Numbered from the stretch's first letter, positions 17,132 through 25,231 are shown. The stretch: 40,979 bases of DNA from Candidatus Obscuribacterales bacterium (GCA_019745505.1 JAIETE010000209.1:1-40979), one strand, 5' to 3'. Notes: generated from the letters alone by a model not told the origin. Made by a program: numbers and translations.

Positions 17132-17665
17132 CTAGAAGCGATTTTCGAGAGCTTTGATTCGAATTCGCTTCATTTTTATCGCCGCTGCAAGAGCGAGAAC
17201 CACTAGCACCCCGTTGACCAGGCAGCCGGTGAATACTGCTCCGATGAGGTCGGTGTGTTGACTAAAGAACCAGGATGCAATCCAACTGCCCAACGGATTC
17301 GACCACAGTGTGGCTAAAAGACCTAATGCAGTGGTCGGGTAGAAGTAGAGCAAACCTTCTCGGTAGTCTTTGATGTCCGGTGAGATGCTCGGTGTCTGAG
17401 TATCTACTTTATTGACCCACTTCGTGACAAAGAGGACATACAAGCGGTGAACTGCATATGCCGAGACCGAGCCGCCGATAAGAACAGCGATGACGAATGC
17501 CAATGCAGTAGAGGCACCCAATGCTTTGATTCCGAACCATACGGACACGGCGCTGATCATACTCGGAGCGCCGACGATCCAACCGAAGGCGACAGCGAAG
17601 ACGAAAGCCGCAAAGAGAAAAATACTGACGACAATTGCTTGTTTGGGATCTTTTGATGCACTCAT
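17132..17665 (-). CDS. Small polytopic membrane protein, unknown
   Basis: About 177 residues starting MSASKDPKQAIVVSI. ATG 17665 follows AAAGGT at good spacing; longer in-frame extensions upstream lack a ribosome-binding site. Four or five hydrophobic helices are separated by a short polar loop (KWVNKVDTQTPSISPDIKDYREG), and the tail is basic (KMKRIRIKALENRF). No family recognised. It is the last gene of a minus-strand run with the genes at 17900 and 18243, but 234 bp separate it from 17900. That gap holds a 7-bp hairpin (17688-17714, GAGGCAG/CTGCCTC) in its leader and CATGCGC-GTAA-GCGCATG at 17874-17891 just after the upstream gene. Confidence 0.8.
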   Translation of the reverse strand: MSASKDPKQAIVVSIFLFAAFVFAVAFGWIVGAPSMISAVSVWFGIKALGASTALAFVIAVLIGGSVSAYAVHRLYVLFVTKWVNKVDTQTPSISPDIKDYREGLLYFYPTTALGLLATLWSNPLGSWIASWFFSQHTDLIGAVFTGCLVNGVLVVLALAAAIKMKRIRIKALENRF

Positions 17666-17899
17666 GATTGACCTTTCTTGAATTAGTGAGGCAGCTTCTG
17701 AAAGAAACTGCCTCTTGCCATTGATTGAAGATTTCAGCCTGATTTCTTCAGGATTCAGTCTCAGTCTCAATCCCGATTCGAGCAGTGTTTCCTGCTGTCC
17801 ATCCATTCACCATGAGCATGAAGAAATTATGAGGACAGAAGCGCTTTCTGCGTGCGCATCTGCCGATTGCATTCATGCGCGTAAGCGCATGCATGCACT

Positions 17900-18211
17900 T
17901 CAGAGTGAAAGTAATCTTGCTGTCGCTGCCACCGCTAGTGCAGTGACAGCGGCGAGCAATGCGGCAAAAGCTATGATGCTGCCCGGTGCTCTTTCGAATT
18001 TGCCGATTGCGGAGATGCTTCCCAGTGCCGCGCCCACGAATGCAGCGATGGCGTGGCGGCCTGTCACTGGAAAGGCTACTGCGGCTGCCAGCGATAAGAG
18101 AAGCGCGCTGAGCGCATAGCGAAAGACATCCGCTTTCACATCCGAGTATTTCCAGGCGATCAGCATCATCATTGCCTGGGAACATACTATGAAAGGTACA
18201 TATCTGAACAT
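17900..18211 (-). CDS. Small membrane protein, unknown
   Basis: 103 residues, almost entirely hydrophobic: three or four helices, Ala-rich in the C-terminal half (AAFVGAALGSI, AALLAAVTALAVAATARLLSL). ATG 18211 is preceded by a very strong ribosome-binding sequence, AAAGGAGG, but at a long spacing of about 12 nt. It starts 31 nt after the stop of the 18243 gene on the same strand, so the two are probably cotranscribed. The opposite strand is also open here, but its translation lacks hydrophobic or other protein-like pattern. Confidence 0.75.
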   Translation of the reverse strand: MFRYVPFIVCSQAMMMLIAWKYSDVKADVFRYALSALLLSLAAAVAFPVTGRHAIAAFVGAALGSISAIGKFERAPGSIIAFAALLAAVTALAVAATARLLSL

Positions 18212-18242
18212 TGCTTCTGTATGCCTCCTTTGCTTCTATCTA

Positions 18243-19043
18243 TTAGGCTCTCCATTCGATCGAAGGGGGTGCCTTTGTCAAAGGTTTCAGCAATGCGATT
18301 GATTGATGTTCGAACAACCTCAATGCAAGCCAAATCACTAACTGGTTGCAGCGCGACAGATGTTCTAAATGTGGGTTGATTGAGGGCATTTGCGCATCTT
18401 TCTTATGGCGCGCTTTTCGTCGAAAGGTCTCGATCTCTCTGCGAACCGCCGAAGGTCCGGAGTGATAAAGCATGCACATCAAGACCGCATTGATTTTCAG
18501 ATCGCCCTTGCGAAGCGAGCTTTTGTTGCGATCCTTTTCGTTGAGTTCTCGCATCCATTCTGCCGGAGCACTGAAATCCACAACGGGTGAGTTCTCGTGA
18601 ATGATCTGCAGGTTGAAGTGCGGTGACTGTCGCTGGCGCACCCAGTTACCGTCAGCCCCTCTGATAAGGGCCGGGTACGCATCTTCGCCACTTGTCTCTT
18701 CGGCAAGCAAATGATTCGCCTGCCCGGCAAAGCAATCTCTATACCGCGCTGCCGGCGTGAGCATGGCAAGGATTGTCGCTCTTGCCTGCCAATCGATTTC
18801 GTTTTTTCGTTCTGCTTGCTTTGCCTTGCGCGAGCCGCCGCTCGTTTTCCAACTGTCGATCTGATCGAAGAAAGTGGTCTCTGCCGCAAGGTAATCGAGA
18901 TGCGTTGCATAGACTCGGTAGCCGAACCGGCACAGGAGTATTGTGAACAGTCCAGCCAAAGTCCAAGCCAATCCCAGAAAGTGAATTGAAAGTCCAAGTG
19001 CGATTGCTGAACATACTAAGGCGCAAATGATTAAGCGTGCCAT
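18243..19043 (-). CDS. Membrane-anchored hypothetical protein
   Basis: 266 residues. Two membrane helices at the N-terminus (about 3-42, ALVCSAIALGLSIHFLGLAW) are followed by a 220-residue, strongly charged and mostly helical soluble region. That region has many Arg, Lys and Glu, and a KARHKKDAQMPSINPHLEHL stretch near 225. No catalytic motif recognised. ATG 19043 has an excellent ribosome-binding site (AAGGAG, 4-5 nt). It is the first gene of the minus-strand group that continues with 18211 and perhaps 17665. Confidence 0.8.
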   Translation of the reverse strand: MARLIICALVCSAIALGLSIHFLGLAWTLAGLFTILLCRFGYRVYATHLDYLAAETTFFDQIDSWKTSGGSRKAKQAERKNEIDWQARATILAMLTPAARYRDCFAGQANHLLAEETSGEDAYPALIRGADGNWVRQRQSPHFNLQIIHENSPVVDFSAPAEWMRELNEKDRNKSSLRKGDLKINAVLMCMLYHSGPSAVRREIETFRRKARHKKDAQMPSINPHLEHLSRCNQLVIWLALRLFEHQSIALLKPLTKAPPSIEWRA

Positions 19044-19931
19044 TTTTCTCCTTATATTGAAGCTCTGCTAATGACGGCAAGGCTTGCGATTAAATCGGCA
19101 ATCACAGGCAGCCGATATCTATGTATTCAATTTCAACGCTCCCCGGTCGGCGCGATTGCGCCGGCGCATATTGGCTGAGTAGCCGTCTGTAATGCTTTTG
19201 AGCTGATAGAACCTCTGAAATTCAAATTGAAGTTGTACAGTCAATCTAGTTTTAAGGTCGCCGGCGGTGCAATGGTGTTGAAGGCGCTTGGCAAAAATAT
19301 CTAACGAGCGTTCTAGAATTTTCCTCCTGCCTGTGTGAATGGTCTTAGGATCGGCTGAAGAAGTGGTCTCTTCGATTTAGATTCTTCTGGAATGAGTGTT
19401 TTGCAAGTTGGGGCCGATTGCTCAGAATTCAACAAGACCAATCGGTGGTCCTGCATTGAAACCTGGCAGCGCCTGATTTCAACTGGTGCAGAGTTTCTTT
19501 CTTCTCTTGAGTCCAATGTCTCTTTCTTTGATCGGTCCGATTGGGCTCACGTCAGGCTGAATTCGAAAGTTTTTCTCGAGAGCGTTCATTTATATCGCCT
19601 GCTGCTTGCCTTTGGTGCGGAAATTGCATAGTTTGGTGCTACACCTTTCTGACTACCGAATTACGGCGGACTTTCCACAGCAACTCGCACCAAACCCACA
19701 GCCTATCCAGTTTCCTCTCAATAGTCACAGCACATAAGGTGCTGTGACTATCTGTCATTCGTCGTAAGACTGCAGTCATCGCCGGTCCACTTCGTCTGAG
19801 TGGCGCAAACCGTTGTCCCATCGTTCAACCAAAACCCGGCAAGACTGGCTCGCGCGAATTGTCGCTCGAGTTGATCTTGCTTAAGACAATGCAGTTAATT
19901 GGCGGCACTAAAACCGCCTACCAGGAGATAA
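19044..19931. other. 888-bp stretch without a convincing gene
   Basis: A weak reading frame at 19392-19631 (+, 79 codons, starting MSVLQVGADCSEF) has no good ribosome-binding site, and its composition is not clearly protein-like, so it is not called. The stretch holds a perfect 13-bp hairpin at 19721-19751. Two imperfect operator-like sites follow at 19745 (TGAC-N5-GTCA) and 19767 (AGACTGCAGTCA). It ends in the AGGAGA ribosome-binding site of the 19932 gene. It may include a long leader or a decayed gene. Confidence 0.5.
19721..19751. repeat. Perfect 13-bp inverted repeat
   Basis: ATAGTCACAGCAC (19721-19733) and GTGCTGTGACTAT (19739-19751) are exact complements around a 5-nt loop. There is no U-tract on either side, so a plain terminator is not obvious. 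The right arm contains TGAC, which also forms half of an operator-like site. Confidence 0.8.
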
Positions 19932-20873
19932 ATGAAAAAAATTCTGACCGCAACGATCGCACTTTTGGTCCTCTTTTCCGCAAACGTATTTGCACAATCG
20001 GCTTCGGAGCTTCGTGTCAACGGTCCGGCGAAACCGGCTGTTGCAAAACGAATCGTGCGGGCGCTTGCAGAATTGGACGGACGAGACGGTGATCAAGATG
20101 TCCATGAGTGGACAGCCAATGCTGCGACGGTAGATTTTGCTGCGACGATCTATGGAGTAGCAAACGCCGCCAGTTACGCTGAAGAGCAGCTCAATTCGGT
20201 GGCGCCGGACCAGATTATTGCTATCTTCGGCACCGGTCTGACTACTAACACGGGCTACGCCCAGACTTTGCCTCTGACAACGGAATTGTCCGGGGTCTCG
20301 GTGACCATTCAGCATCCGGTTACCGGCGAACGCCTGCCGGCTCCTCTATTCTTTGTTTCACCCAGTCAAATCAATGCGGCGATTCCATCCGCTTTGCTGA
20401 ATGGGCTGGATACAGTGAGTGGAGAGCTGACGACAACAATCTTCGTTTCACAACCCAATGCCAATAAGTTCTCTCAGAAGGCTGTTTCTCTCAAGAGAAC
20501 CAATGCCGGTATCTTCTCCGCCAATTCCAGCGGGCGCGGTTTGCCCGCCGGTCTGGTTTTGAGAGTGATCAATCAACAATTCGTTTATTCACCGATCGTA
20601 AGCGGAACGCCGATCGTGATTGCAAACGAGCCGACTTATCTGGTCTTGTTTGGAACCGGGTTGCGCCATAATGCCGGCACCGTTGTCGCGTCGATTGGCG
20701 GAGTCAATGTTCCTGTTCTCTATTCCGGCGCGCAGGGGACAGGACCCCGTGCTTTCGCCGGTCTGGATCAAATCAATATATTGTTGCCGCAATCTTTGAA
20801 CGGTCGCGGCAATGTCAACCTGGTCGTGACGGTTGATGGATTGGCCGCAAACGTTCTCGACCTTCGCTTCTGA
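19932..20873 (+). CDS. Secreted protein with TIGR03437-type (Acidobacteria-style) domain
   Basis: 313 residues. A Sec signal peptide (MKKILTATIALLVLF, cut near VFA-QS) and a short linker lead to a domain recalled as TIGR03437, common in Solibacter-like Acidobacteria. Landmarks are NAASYAEEQLNSVAPDQI, IFGTGL, LSGVSVTI, APLFFVSPSQINAAIP, NAGIFSAN, LFGTGL, IGGVNVPVLYSGAQGTGP and LDQINILLPQSL. In that phylum it usually sits at the end of large beta-propeller or enzyme proteins; here it is nearly the whole mature protein. Function is unknown; it is probably an extracellular beta-sandwich. AGGAGA precedes ATG 19932 at good spacing, and a terminator follows. Its phylum-biased domain makes horizontal transfer possible. 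Confidence 0.88.
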   Translation: MKKILTATIALLVLFSANVFAQSASELRVNGPAKPAVAKRIVRALAELDGRDGDQDVHEWTANAATVDFAATIYGVANAASYAEEQLNSVAPDQIIAIFGTGLTTNTGYAQTLPLTTELSGVSVTIQHPVTGERLPAPLFFVSPSQINAAIPSALLNGLDTVSGELTTTIFVSQPNANKFSQKAVSLKRTNAGIFSANSSGRGLPAGLVLRVINQQFVYSPIVSGTPIVIANEPTYLVLFGTGLRHNAGTVVASIGGVNVPVLYSGAQGTGPRAFAGLDQINILLPQSLNGRGNVNLVVTVDGLAANVLDLRF

Positions 20874-20897
20874 TAAGTCCTGCCTGATCGAAAAATG

Positions 20898-20932
20898 GAA
20901 CGCAGCCGCCAAGCGGAGGCTGCGTTCTTCTT
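20898..20932 (+). terminator. Intrinsic terminator after the TIGR03437 protein
   Basis: GAACGCAGCC (20898-20907) pairs perfectly with GGCTGCGTTC (20918-20927), 10-nt loop, followed by TTCTTT. Confidence 0.85.
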
Positions 20933-21013
20933 TCACATGGTCTCACCAGCCTGGGTGTGGCTAAACAACAAACGCACTGTGTGAGGCGAGCTGCCTTAAG
21001 GAGATAGACAGAA

Positions 21014-21271
21014 ATGGCTTTGAAAGACAGATTGCAAGAATTGAGCGCCAGACAAGACAATGCACAAGAACAAGCGGCAGTTGAGGCGACATACAATCGC
21101 TGGACAGCAAAAATGGAGGAGACACCATCGGCAAAGAGCTGGAGTTTCAGCGATCCCCTAGCCGTCGGCACCGTCGTAGAGAAGGTAAAGGTAAGACTGG
21201 CCAGCGATGGGTACGCAGTTTCCTTCAAACCCGCGCGCACTGGCGGATTCGTTGAGATTTCAGAACTTTGA
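21014..21271 (+). CDS. Small hypothetical protein (85 residues)
   Basis: 85 residues, soluble. The N-terminal half is a charged helix (ALKDRLQELSARQDNAQEQA); the C-terminal half looks like beta structure (TVVEKVKVRLASDGYAVSFKPARTGGFVEISEL). AAGGAG lies about 9 nt before ATG 21014. No family recognised. It stands between two hairpins (20898 and 21280), so it may be its own transcript or the first gene of a run with 21356 and 22036. Confidence 0.75.
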   Translation: MALKDRLQELSARQDNAQEQAAVEATYNRWTAKMEETPSAKSWSFSDPLAVGTVVEKVKVRLASDGYAVSFKPARTGGFVEISEL

Positions 21272-21279
21272 TTGGCAGC

Positions 21280-21333
21280 GCGTGCATTCACATGTGGGAT
21301 GCACGCCGAGTTGCGCTCTTAGTCAAGCTCGGC
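21280..21333 (+). repeat. Two consecutive hairpins in an intergenic gap
   Basis: GCGTGCAT (21280-21287) pairs with ATGCACGC (21299-21306), and GCCGAG (21305-21310) pairs with CTCGGC (21328-21333). The two share bases, so they could be alternative structures. They lack a clear U-tract and may attenuate or process the transcript ahead of the 21356 gene. Confidence 0.5.
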
Positions 21334-21355
21334 ATTTCGCCATGAAAGGAAAAAT

Positions 21356-22021
21356 ATGATTGAAATTACACATCCGCAATATCGTGATTTCCTTAATCTG
21401 GTGGCAGCTTACAACAGCTGCTGGATTCGTAGTCGGGCGGCGGGGGATTGTCCGGCGCCTGTGCAGGGAAGGAAAGACTGGACTTGTTGTGCGCTGCACC
21501 GACAGCTGCTTGCGGACTGGGGGCGGGTAGAGGCACTGGCATTTCGCTTTCTATTCGTGACTACTGGCCGATACTCGAATGATGATGACGGCGCTCAAAT
21601 TTTTTCTCCGCTTTGGTGGACTTCTCGTGGAATGAACTATGACGAAGTAACTCGTCTTGTCTCCTTCTCCGATGAGAGAACCTGTCCTCTGGACTTCTGC
21701 GCGCCGGATTTTACGAGTGAGGAATTGCTCACTGCTCTGCGCGAATTCTGTCCCCCGGACCGGAGAAAACATATTCTCAGTCTGAAAATCGTTGGGGAAG
21801 ACCAGGACATAGAGCTGCTCTACGCAGACAATCCGTCATCCGGATGGGTGCCATTCCGATTCTGGGGGCGACTCGTTCGGTACAGTACGCCGTGCGATCG
21901 TAAGTGGAAAATGTTTGCCTTCCTTGAGCCACTGAAAGCGGTACTCTCCAAGACCGCATTCTTTAAGTGGTTTTGCTGCATTGCTGATTTGGGAAAGAGC
22001 CGCCAAGGCGCTTCTCTGTAA
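21356..22021 (+). CDS. Hypothetical cysteine-containing soluble protein
   Basis: 221 residues, no signal peptide and no clear membrane helix. It is rich in Trp, Cys and Arg: CWIRSRAAGDCPAP, DWTCCALH, ERTCPLDFCAPDF and FKWFCCIADLG. Paired cysteines could bind metal, but their spacing matches no zinc motif I know. AAAGGA precedes ATG 21356. The gene ends 14 nt before the ATG of 22036, whose ribosome-binding site lies right after this stop, so the two are an operon. Function unknown. Confidence 0.78.
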   Translation: MIEITHPQYRDFLNLVAAYNSCWIRSRAAGDCPAPVQGRKDWTCCALHRQLLADWGRVEALAFRFLFVTTGRYSNDDDGAQIFSPLWWTSRGMNYDEVTRLVSFSDERTCPLDFCAPDFTSEELLTALREFCPPDRRKHILSLKIVGEDQDIELLYADNPSSGWVPFRFWGRLVRYSTPCDRKWKMFAFLEPLKAVLSKTAFFKWFCCIADLGKSRQGASL

Positions 22022-22035
22022 CATGAAAGGAGAAT

Positions 22036-22503
22036 ATGACAGGTTCACAATTCACTAACGAACCCGACAATGCCCGCTTGAGCGAATCAGCGCTGGCGTG
22101 TCTGGACGGTGCACTTGAAGAGGATGATTTTATCAATGTCGTCTGCTTGACGGGGCTGTCCGATCTGTTTTACAAACTTGCGCACTATCTGCAGTGCGAT
22201 GGCACGCTTCCCGTTGAGCCGGCCTTCTTTCTGGACTTCGGGGTGCGAGTATGGCAGCCTGACAGTCTTGGTACCATAAATATCGAATTGCGGGACGCTG
22301 ATTTTGACCCTGTAAATGTCACCGTTCTTGCGGAAGTGTTTTTGGTGCATTCGCTTAGCAATCGCCATGAGCAAGGTGGAAAGTCTACCTTCTTCATTCG
22401 GAGCGATGAGACTGCTGCATCGAACTGTTTGAAAGTCGCCGAGTCAATTTATGCAAGGGCAAGAGATCTCTATCGGGACGCCAGCACGCTGGAGTCCTGC
22501 TAG
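22036..22503 (+). CDS. Hypothetical soluble acidic protein
   Basis: 155 residues, acidic, with mixed helix and strand and no export signal. A middle section (FFLDFGVRVWQPDSLGTINIELRD) looks like beta structure and the end is helical (CLKVAESIYARARDLYRDA). AAAGGAGA precedes ATG 22036 at ideal spacing. It is the second gene of the pair with 21356 and is closed by the terminator at 22524. No family recognised. Confidence 0.78.
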   Translation: MTGSQFTNEPDNARLSESALACLDGALEEDDFINVVCLTGLSDLFYKLAHYLQCDGTLPVEPAFFLDFGVRVWQPDSLGTINIELRDADFDPVNVTVLAEVFLVHSLSNRHEQGGKSTFFIRSDETAASNCLKVAESIYARARDLYRDASTLESC

Positions 22504-22523
22504 AGCGTCAAATGCGGTTGGAG

Positions 22524-22556
22524 ACGCGAACGGCGGCAATAGTCCGTTCGCGTTTT
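22524..22556 (+). terminator. Intrinsic terminator after the hypothetical pair
   Basis: ACGCGAACGG (22524-22533) pairs perfectly with CCGTTCGCGT (22544-22553), 10-nt loop, followed by TTTT. Confidence 0.88.
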
Positions 22557-22641
22557 CCATTCTTTTCCTTTATTCGATGATATCGGTCCCAGCCGTTTTG
22601 TTCTTTTTGTTGTTATACGATATGGTGTAATAAAGCGAGTT

Positions 22642-22669
22642 AAAAGGGGGAAAGGTGCGAGCCTTTCCC
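22642..22669 (-). terminator. Intrinsic terminator for the minus-strand gene at 22702
   Basis: Read on the minus strand, GGGAAAGG (22669-22662) pairs with CCTTTCCC (22655-22648), followed by CCTTTT. It lies 33 bp beyond the stop of the small membrane protein. Confidence 0.75.
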
Positions 22670-22701
22670 TTGAGTACAGTAGGGGGACATCCCTCTTAAA
22701 C

Positions 22702-22893
22702 TCAATCTAGTGACAGCAAGCATAGTATGAGGAAACAAATCCCCCAGCCAAACGACCCGGCAGCGAAAGAGAGAATGGCGGCTACCAGGAAGAAGACTGC
22801 AGATCCGAAGATAGCCAGGGTACAAAAGAGCACAAAACCTTTCCAGCCAAAAATCAACCCACAAACGACAGCGAACAAAATCAAAACAAGCAT
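22702..22893 (-). CDS. Very small membrane protein (63 residues)
   Basis: 63 residues, nearly all hydrophobic, forming two helices: LVLILFAVVCGLIFGWKG and LCTLAIFGS/AAILSFAAGSFGWG with CFLILCLLSLD at the end. ATG 22893 has a perfect ribosome-binding site, AAAAGGAG, 6-7 nt upstream; longer in-frame starts have none. A terminator follows at 22669. No family recognised. It lies 146 bp after the minus-strand gene at 23040, across two hairpins. Confidence 0.72.
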   Translation of the reverse strand: MLVLILFAVVCGLIFGWKGFVLFCTLAIFGSAVFFLVAAILSFAAGSFGWGICFLILCLLSLD

Positions 22894-22917
22894 AAGTTCT
22901 CCTTTTGTTTCTAGACT

Positions 22918-23002
22918 GAGAAGAGCGGTAACCCCGCCAGTTCCGCTCTTCTCAAGAATTCCAATGCCTCGGCACGTGCTGCCTAATGCATTAGGCGTGC
23001 CG
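22918..23002. repeat. Two strong palindromes between small membrane genes
   Basis: GAGAAGAGCGG (22918-22928) pairs perfectly with CCGCTCTTCTC (22943-22953). Then GCCTAATGCATTAGGC (22981-22996) is a perfect 16-bp palindrome, flanked by CGGCAC (22970-22975) and GTGCCG (22997-23002). The first may end the upstream minus-strand transcript, although it lacks a U-tract. The second looks as much like a dimer-binding operator as an RNA hairpin. Confidence 0.7.
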
Positions 23003-23039
23003 TATATCAAATCGATTCGCTTGCACTTCAGAAGTGTTG

Positions 23040-23375
23040 TTAGGACTTGATCGAAAGAATGTGCGAGCGCCCCTCTCGCCAATCTTCATAACTGTGGATT
23101 GCCGAAACCAGCATGCCGATCAGCAACTGAAACAAGACATAGAGCACAGAAAGGACCGCAATGCCAATCCACCTGCCGACGAGAAGGCCAAGCACAGAGA
23201 CAAAGGAAAGCAAGCCGATTAACCAAAAGATCACACCGACCAGCTTTGCGTACTGCGGCAATTCCAACCAGGGGATAAGAAAGCTGAAGATAAGCCACCA
23301 GCTCAAGGCGTTTGACGCAACCAGACCGCCTCCAAAAACAACAAACCTGACCAAGTTACCAAAGAAATCGCGCAT
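23040..23375 (-). CDS. Small polytopic membrane protein, unknown
   Basis: About 111 residues with three or four membrane helices (FVVFGGGLVASNALSWWLI, IFWLIGLLSFVSVLGLLVG, IAVLSVLYVLFQLLIGMLV) and a charged tail (SYEDWREGRSHILSIKS). ATG 23375 is chosen because CAGGAGA sits at good spacing; in-frame codons further upstream have no ribosome-binding site. No family recognised. Confidence 0.75.
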   Translation of the reverse strand: MRDFFGNLVRFVVFGGGLVASNALSWWLIFSFLIPWLELPQYAKLVGVIFWLIGLLSFVSVLGLLVGRWIGIAVLSVLYVLFQLLIGMLVSAIHSYEDWREGRSHILSIKS

Positions 23376-23961
23376 ACTAATCTCCTGTTTTTGACGCGTT
23401 AATGGATAAGTCGGCACAGCACATTCAATGTCTGTCCCAACGTAAAGAGCTCATGCTTCCGTCAATTCACGCAATCACCGTTCTATGCAAGTCCGAATGT
23501 TCTTTCCACCACTGCACAATCGTGCATTTGCTCGCGCTGCTGTGAATGAAAGAAAACCTTATGCCTGAGAGCCTTTTGACCTGCTTGCCGGACGGCGATA
23601 AATTCGATTTGTGATAACTCCAACCTAGAAAAATTCACATCCTGCCGCAATCGAAAAAAACGAACTTTCTGGACTCAATCGAAATCTTTTTCAATGAGCA
23701 GGCATTTTGTCCTGTGCTAGTTGAAATTGGACCCATCTTTCAGGATTTGATTGGCATTATTGAGCCGTTCTTTTCCCAGCCAGCGTAAGTGGCATTAATA
23801 GCGGAGCTGAACCCTTACGCGTAAATTTCCCATGACGGCAGTCATGCTTGCCTGATGACCTAAGCAGGATTTGCAATACGCCAAACGGCGTTAATATCTA
23901 CGCACTAAAGATGCCCAGGCAGTGTTTGAACGGGGCAATCATCCACCATAGGTAGACTCGA
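23376..23961. other. 586-bp intergenic region holding a regulated promoter
   Basis: Divergent gap between the small membrane protein and the 23962 gene. The only structured part is the operator/-10 region at 23833-23897. The other roughly 450 bp show no open frame with a ribosome-binding site and no strong hairpin. Confidence 0.6.
23833..23897 (+). promoter_or_regulatory. Two-site operator promoter, 59-nt class
   Basis: Distal site TGACGGCAGTCA (23833-23844, within CATGAC-N4-GTCATG). A second TGAC begins 23 bp downstream at 23856, then GATTTGCAA, and TAATAT begins at 23892. The -10 therefore starts 59 nt after the distal site and 36 nt after the second. The same words at the same offsets occur upstream of the related gene at 35727 (minus). 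Expected leader is about 60 nt before ATG 23962. Confidence 0.75.
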
Positions 23962-25155
23962 ATGATAGAAAATTCCGCCAAAGCAAAAGCCAACGAGATT
24001 GAGAAAATACTTTTGAGTGGCGATACTCACGCAGCAGAAGAGCAATTTCGCGCTGATTATATAGATGCGATCAATCGAAACAGACCCGACCTGATTGAGG
24101 CGGAAAAGAGTCGACTACAAGAAGACCCTGCCGGCTACAAGCTGATTATGCTGGAAGTGGCAAAGCATTTCGTAGGCTCGAATTCAAACTCGGAAAATCG
24201 CCTTATCGATATCGCAACAAGGGGAAGAGCTCAGAATGCTACTGCCGTGGAGCGCCTTCATGGAGAGGCCGCGCAAATGCTCATCGGCGATTACTCCGAG
24301 CTGACTGGCGGCGGCAGGCATTTTGCAAAAAAACTGTTTAGCGCGCATTGGGGTCATGGCGTAGTCAAATACGATATCGACCGTGTTGAAAAAGAGATGC
24401 GCCAAGATCTCGGCACAAGAGTTTTCGCCGACAAATTGGCGGACAACAACTACGAGCTTTTCAGAAAAATCTCCGACGATGGTAAAGACATCTCAGCCGA
24501 TGATCTAAAGGATGTTCTCAAAAAGGATGATCGTCTCGGACACGACTTTCTAACCGGCGACCAGCGCAAGACTGTAGAGCAATTGGCTGCTGCCATGAAT
24601 AAGGATTCCGACAAAAATAGCTCCAACTATTACTTACTGCCAAAAAGCTGGAAGCACATTTCAATCGACGAAGTAAGGCAAAATGTGAGAGTGCAAGACT
24701 ACGAATTCTTGCGCTCTGATAACCCGTCTCAATCCACCCCGCGTTTGCGACCACGGACCGAACTGGCTGATGGGCAGGAAGCCGCAGCGAATGAAAAGAC
24801 GAGAGTGCGTCCTCGCGAAATAGTCAGCTCAGAAAAGGCTATTAATTGTGCTCCCGGTGAGAATGACGCGGCCGACCAGAAGAGGCTCGAAGAGTTGTCC
24901 CGATTAGCGGTGGCTAGGCACCACGAGGGATACTCGTACATAGCAACGCGATTGCTCGGATTCGCTCAACCGAATGCAGGCAAAAGGGAAATCGAAAGAG
25001 CTTATGCCGGGCTGAGTGAAACCGATAAGCAGCACGTCATGGCACTTTCCGCCGCCTTAGATAGAGCAAACCGGCAAGCACACAATGGTCGTCTGATGGA
25101 GGGGGATGTGGTTCCGCTTAATAGTGCCGAAGTGCAAGCACTCCTGAAGAAATAG
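23962..25155 (+). CDS. Hypothetical protein with degenerate EF-hand and shared C-terminal domain
   Basis: 397 residues, charged and mostly helical, without a recognisable signal peptide. Near residues 170-190, KISDDGKDISADDLKDVLKK looks like a degenerate EF-hand. After a Pro/Arg/Glu-rich linker (about 250-310), the last 85 or so residues (ARHHEGYSYIATRLLG to VPLNSAEVQALLKK) match the end of the 34507 protein almost residue for residue by eye. The two genes also share their promoter layout. The shared domain could be a targeting or anchoring module; its GD.(I/V)PL segment vaguely recalls LysM ends. ATG 23962 follows AGGT. It is the first gene of an operon with the lysozyme-like gene at 25232 (76 bp later). 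Confidence 0.82.
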   Translation: MIENSAKAKANEIEKILLSGDTHAAEEQFRADYIDAINRNRPDLIEAEKSRLQEDPAGYKLIMLEVAKHFVGSNSNSENRLIDIATRGRAQNATAVERLHGEAAQMLIGDYSELTGGGRHFAKKLFSAHWGHGVVKYDIDRVEKEMRQDLGTRVFADKLADNNYELFRKISDDGKDISADDLKDVLKKDDRLGHDFLTGDQRKTVEQLAAAMNKDSDKNSSNYYLLPKSWKHISIDEVRQNVRVQDYEFLRSDNPSQSTPRLRPRTELADGQEAAANEKTRVRPREIVSSEKAINCAPGENDAADQKRLEELSRLAVARHHEGYSYIATRLLGFAQPNAGKREIERAYAGLSETDKQHVMALSAALDRANRQAHNGRLMEGDVVPLNSAEVQALLKK

Positions 25156-25231
25156 ACCGGCTGTCATAAGAAATACACCCCGACATGCTGTTTCATTTCA
25201 CCCCAACTCACAGGACTAAGGGGGATAGCTC

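Noticed and set aside
17715..18119. Plus-strand open frame of 134 codons opposite the small membrane protein at 17900
   Set aside because: Its translation is Ala/Ser-rich without hydrophobic segments and has no ribosome-binding site. The minus-strand frame has a strong AAAGGAGG and clear membrane helices.
19392..19631. 79-codon plus-strand frame in the gene-poor region
   Set aside because: There is no ribosome-binding site, no recognisable motif and no conserved neighbour. It could be a remnant, but it is not supportable as a gene.
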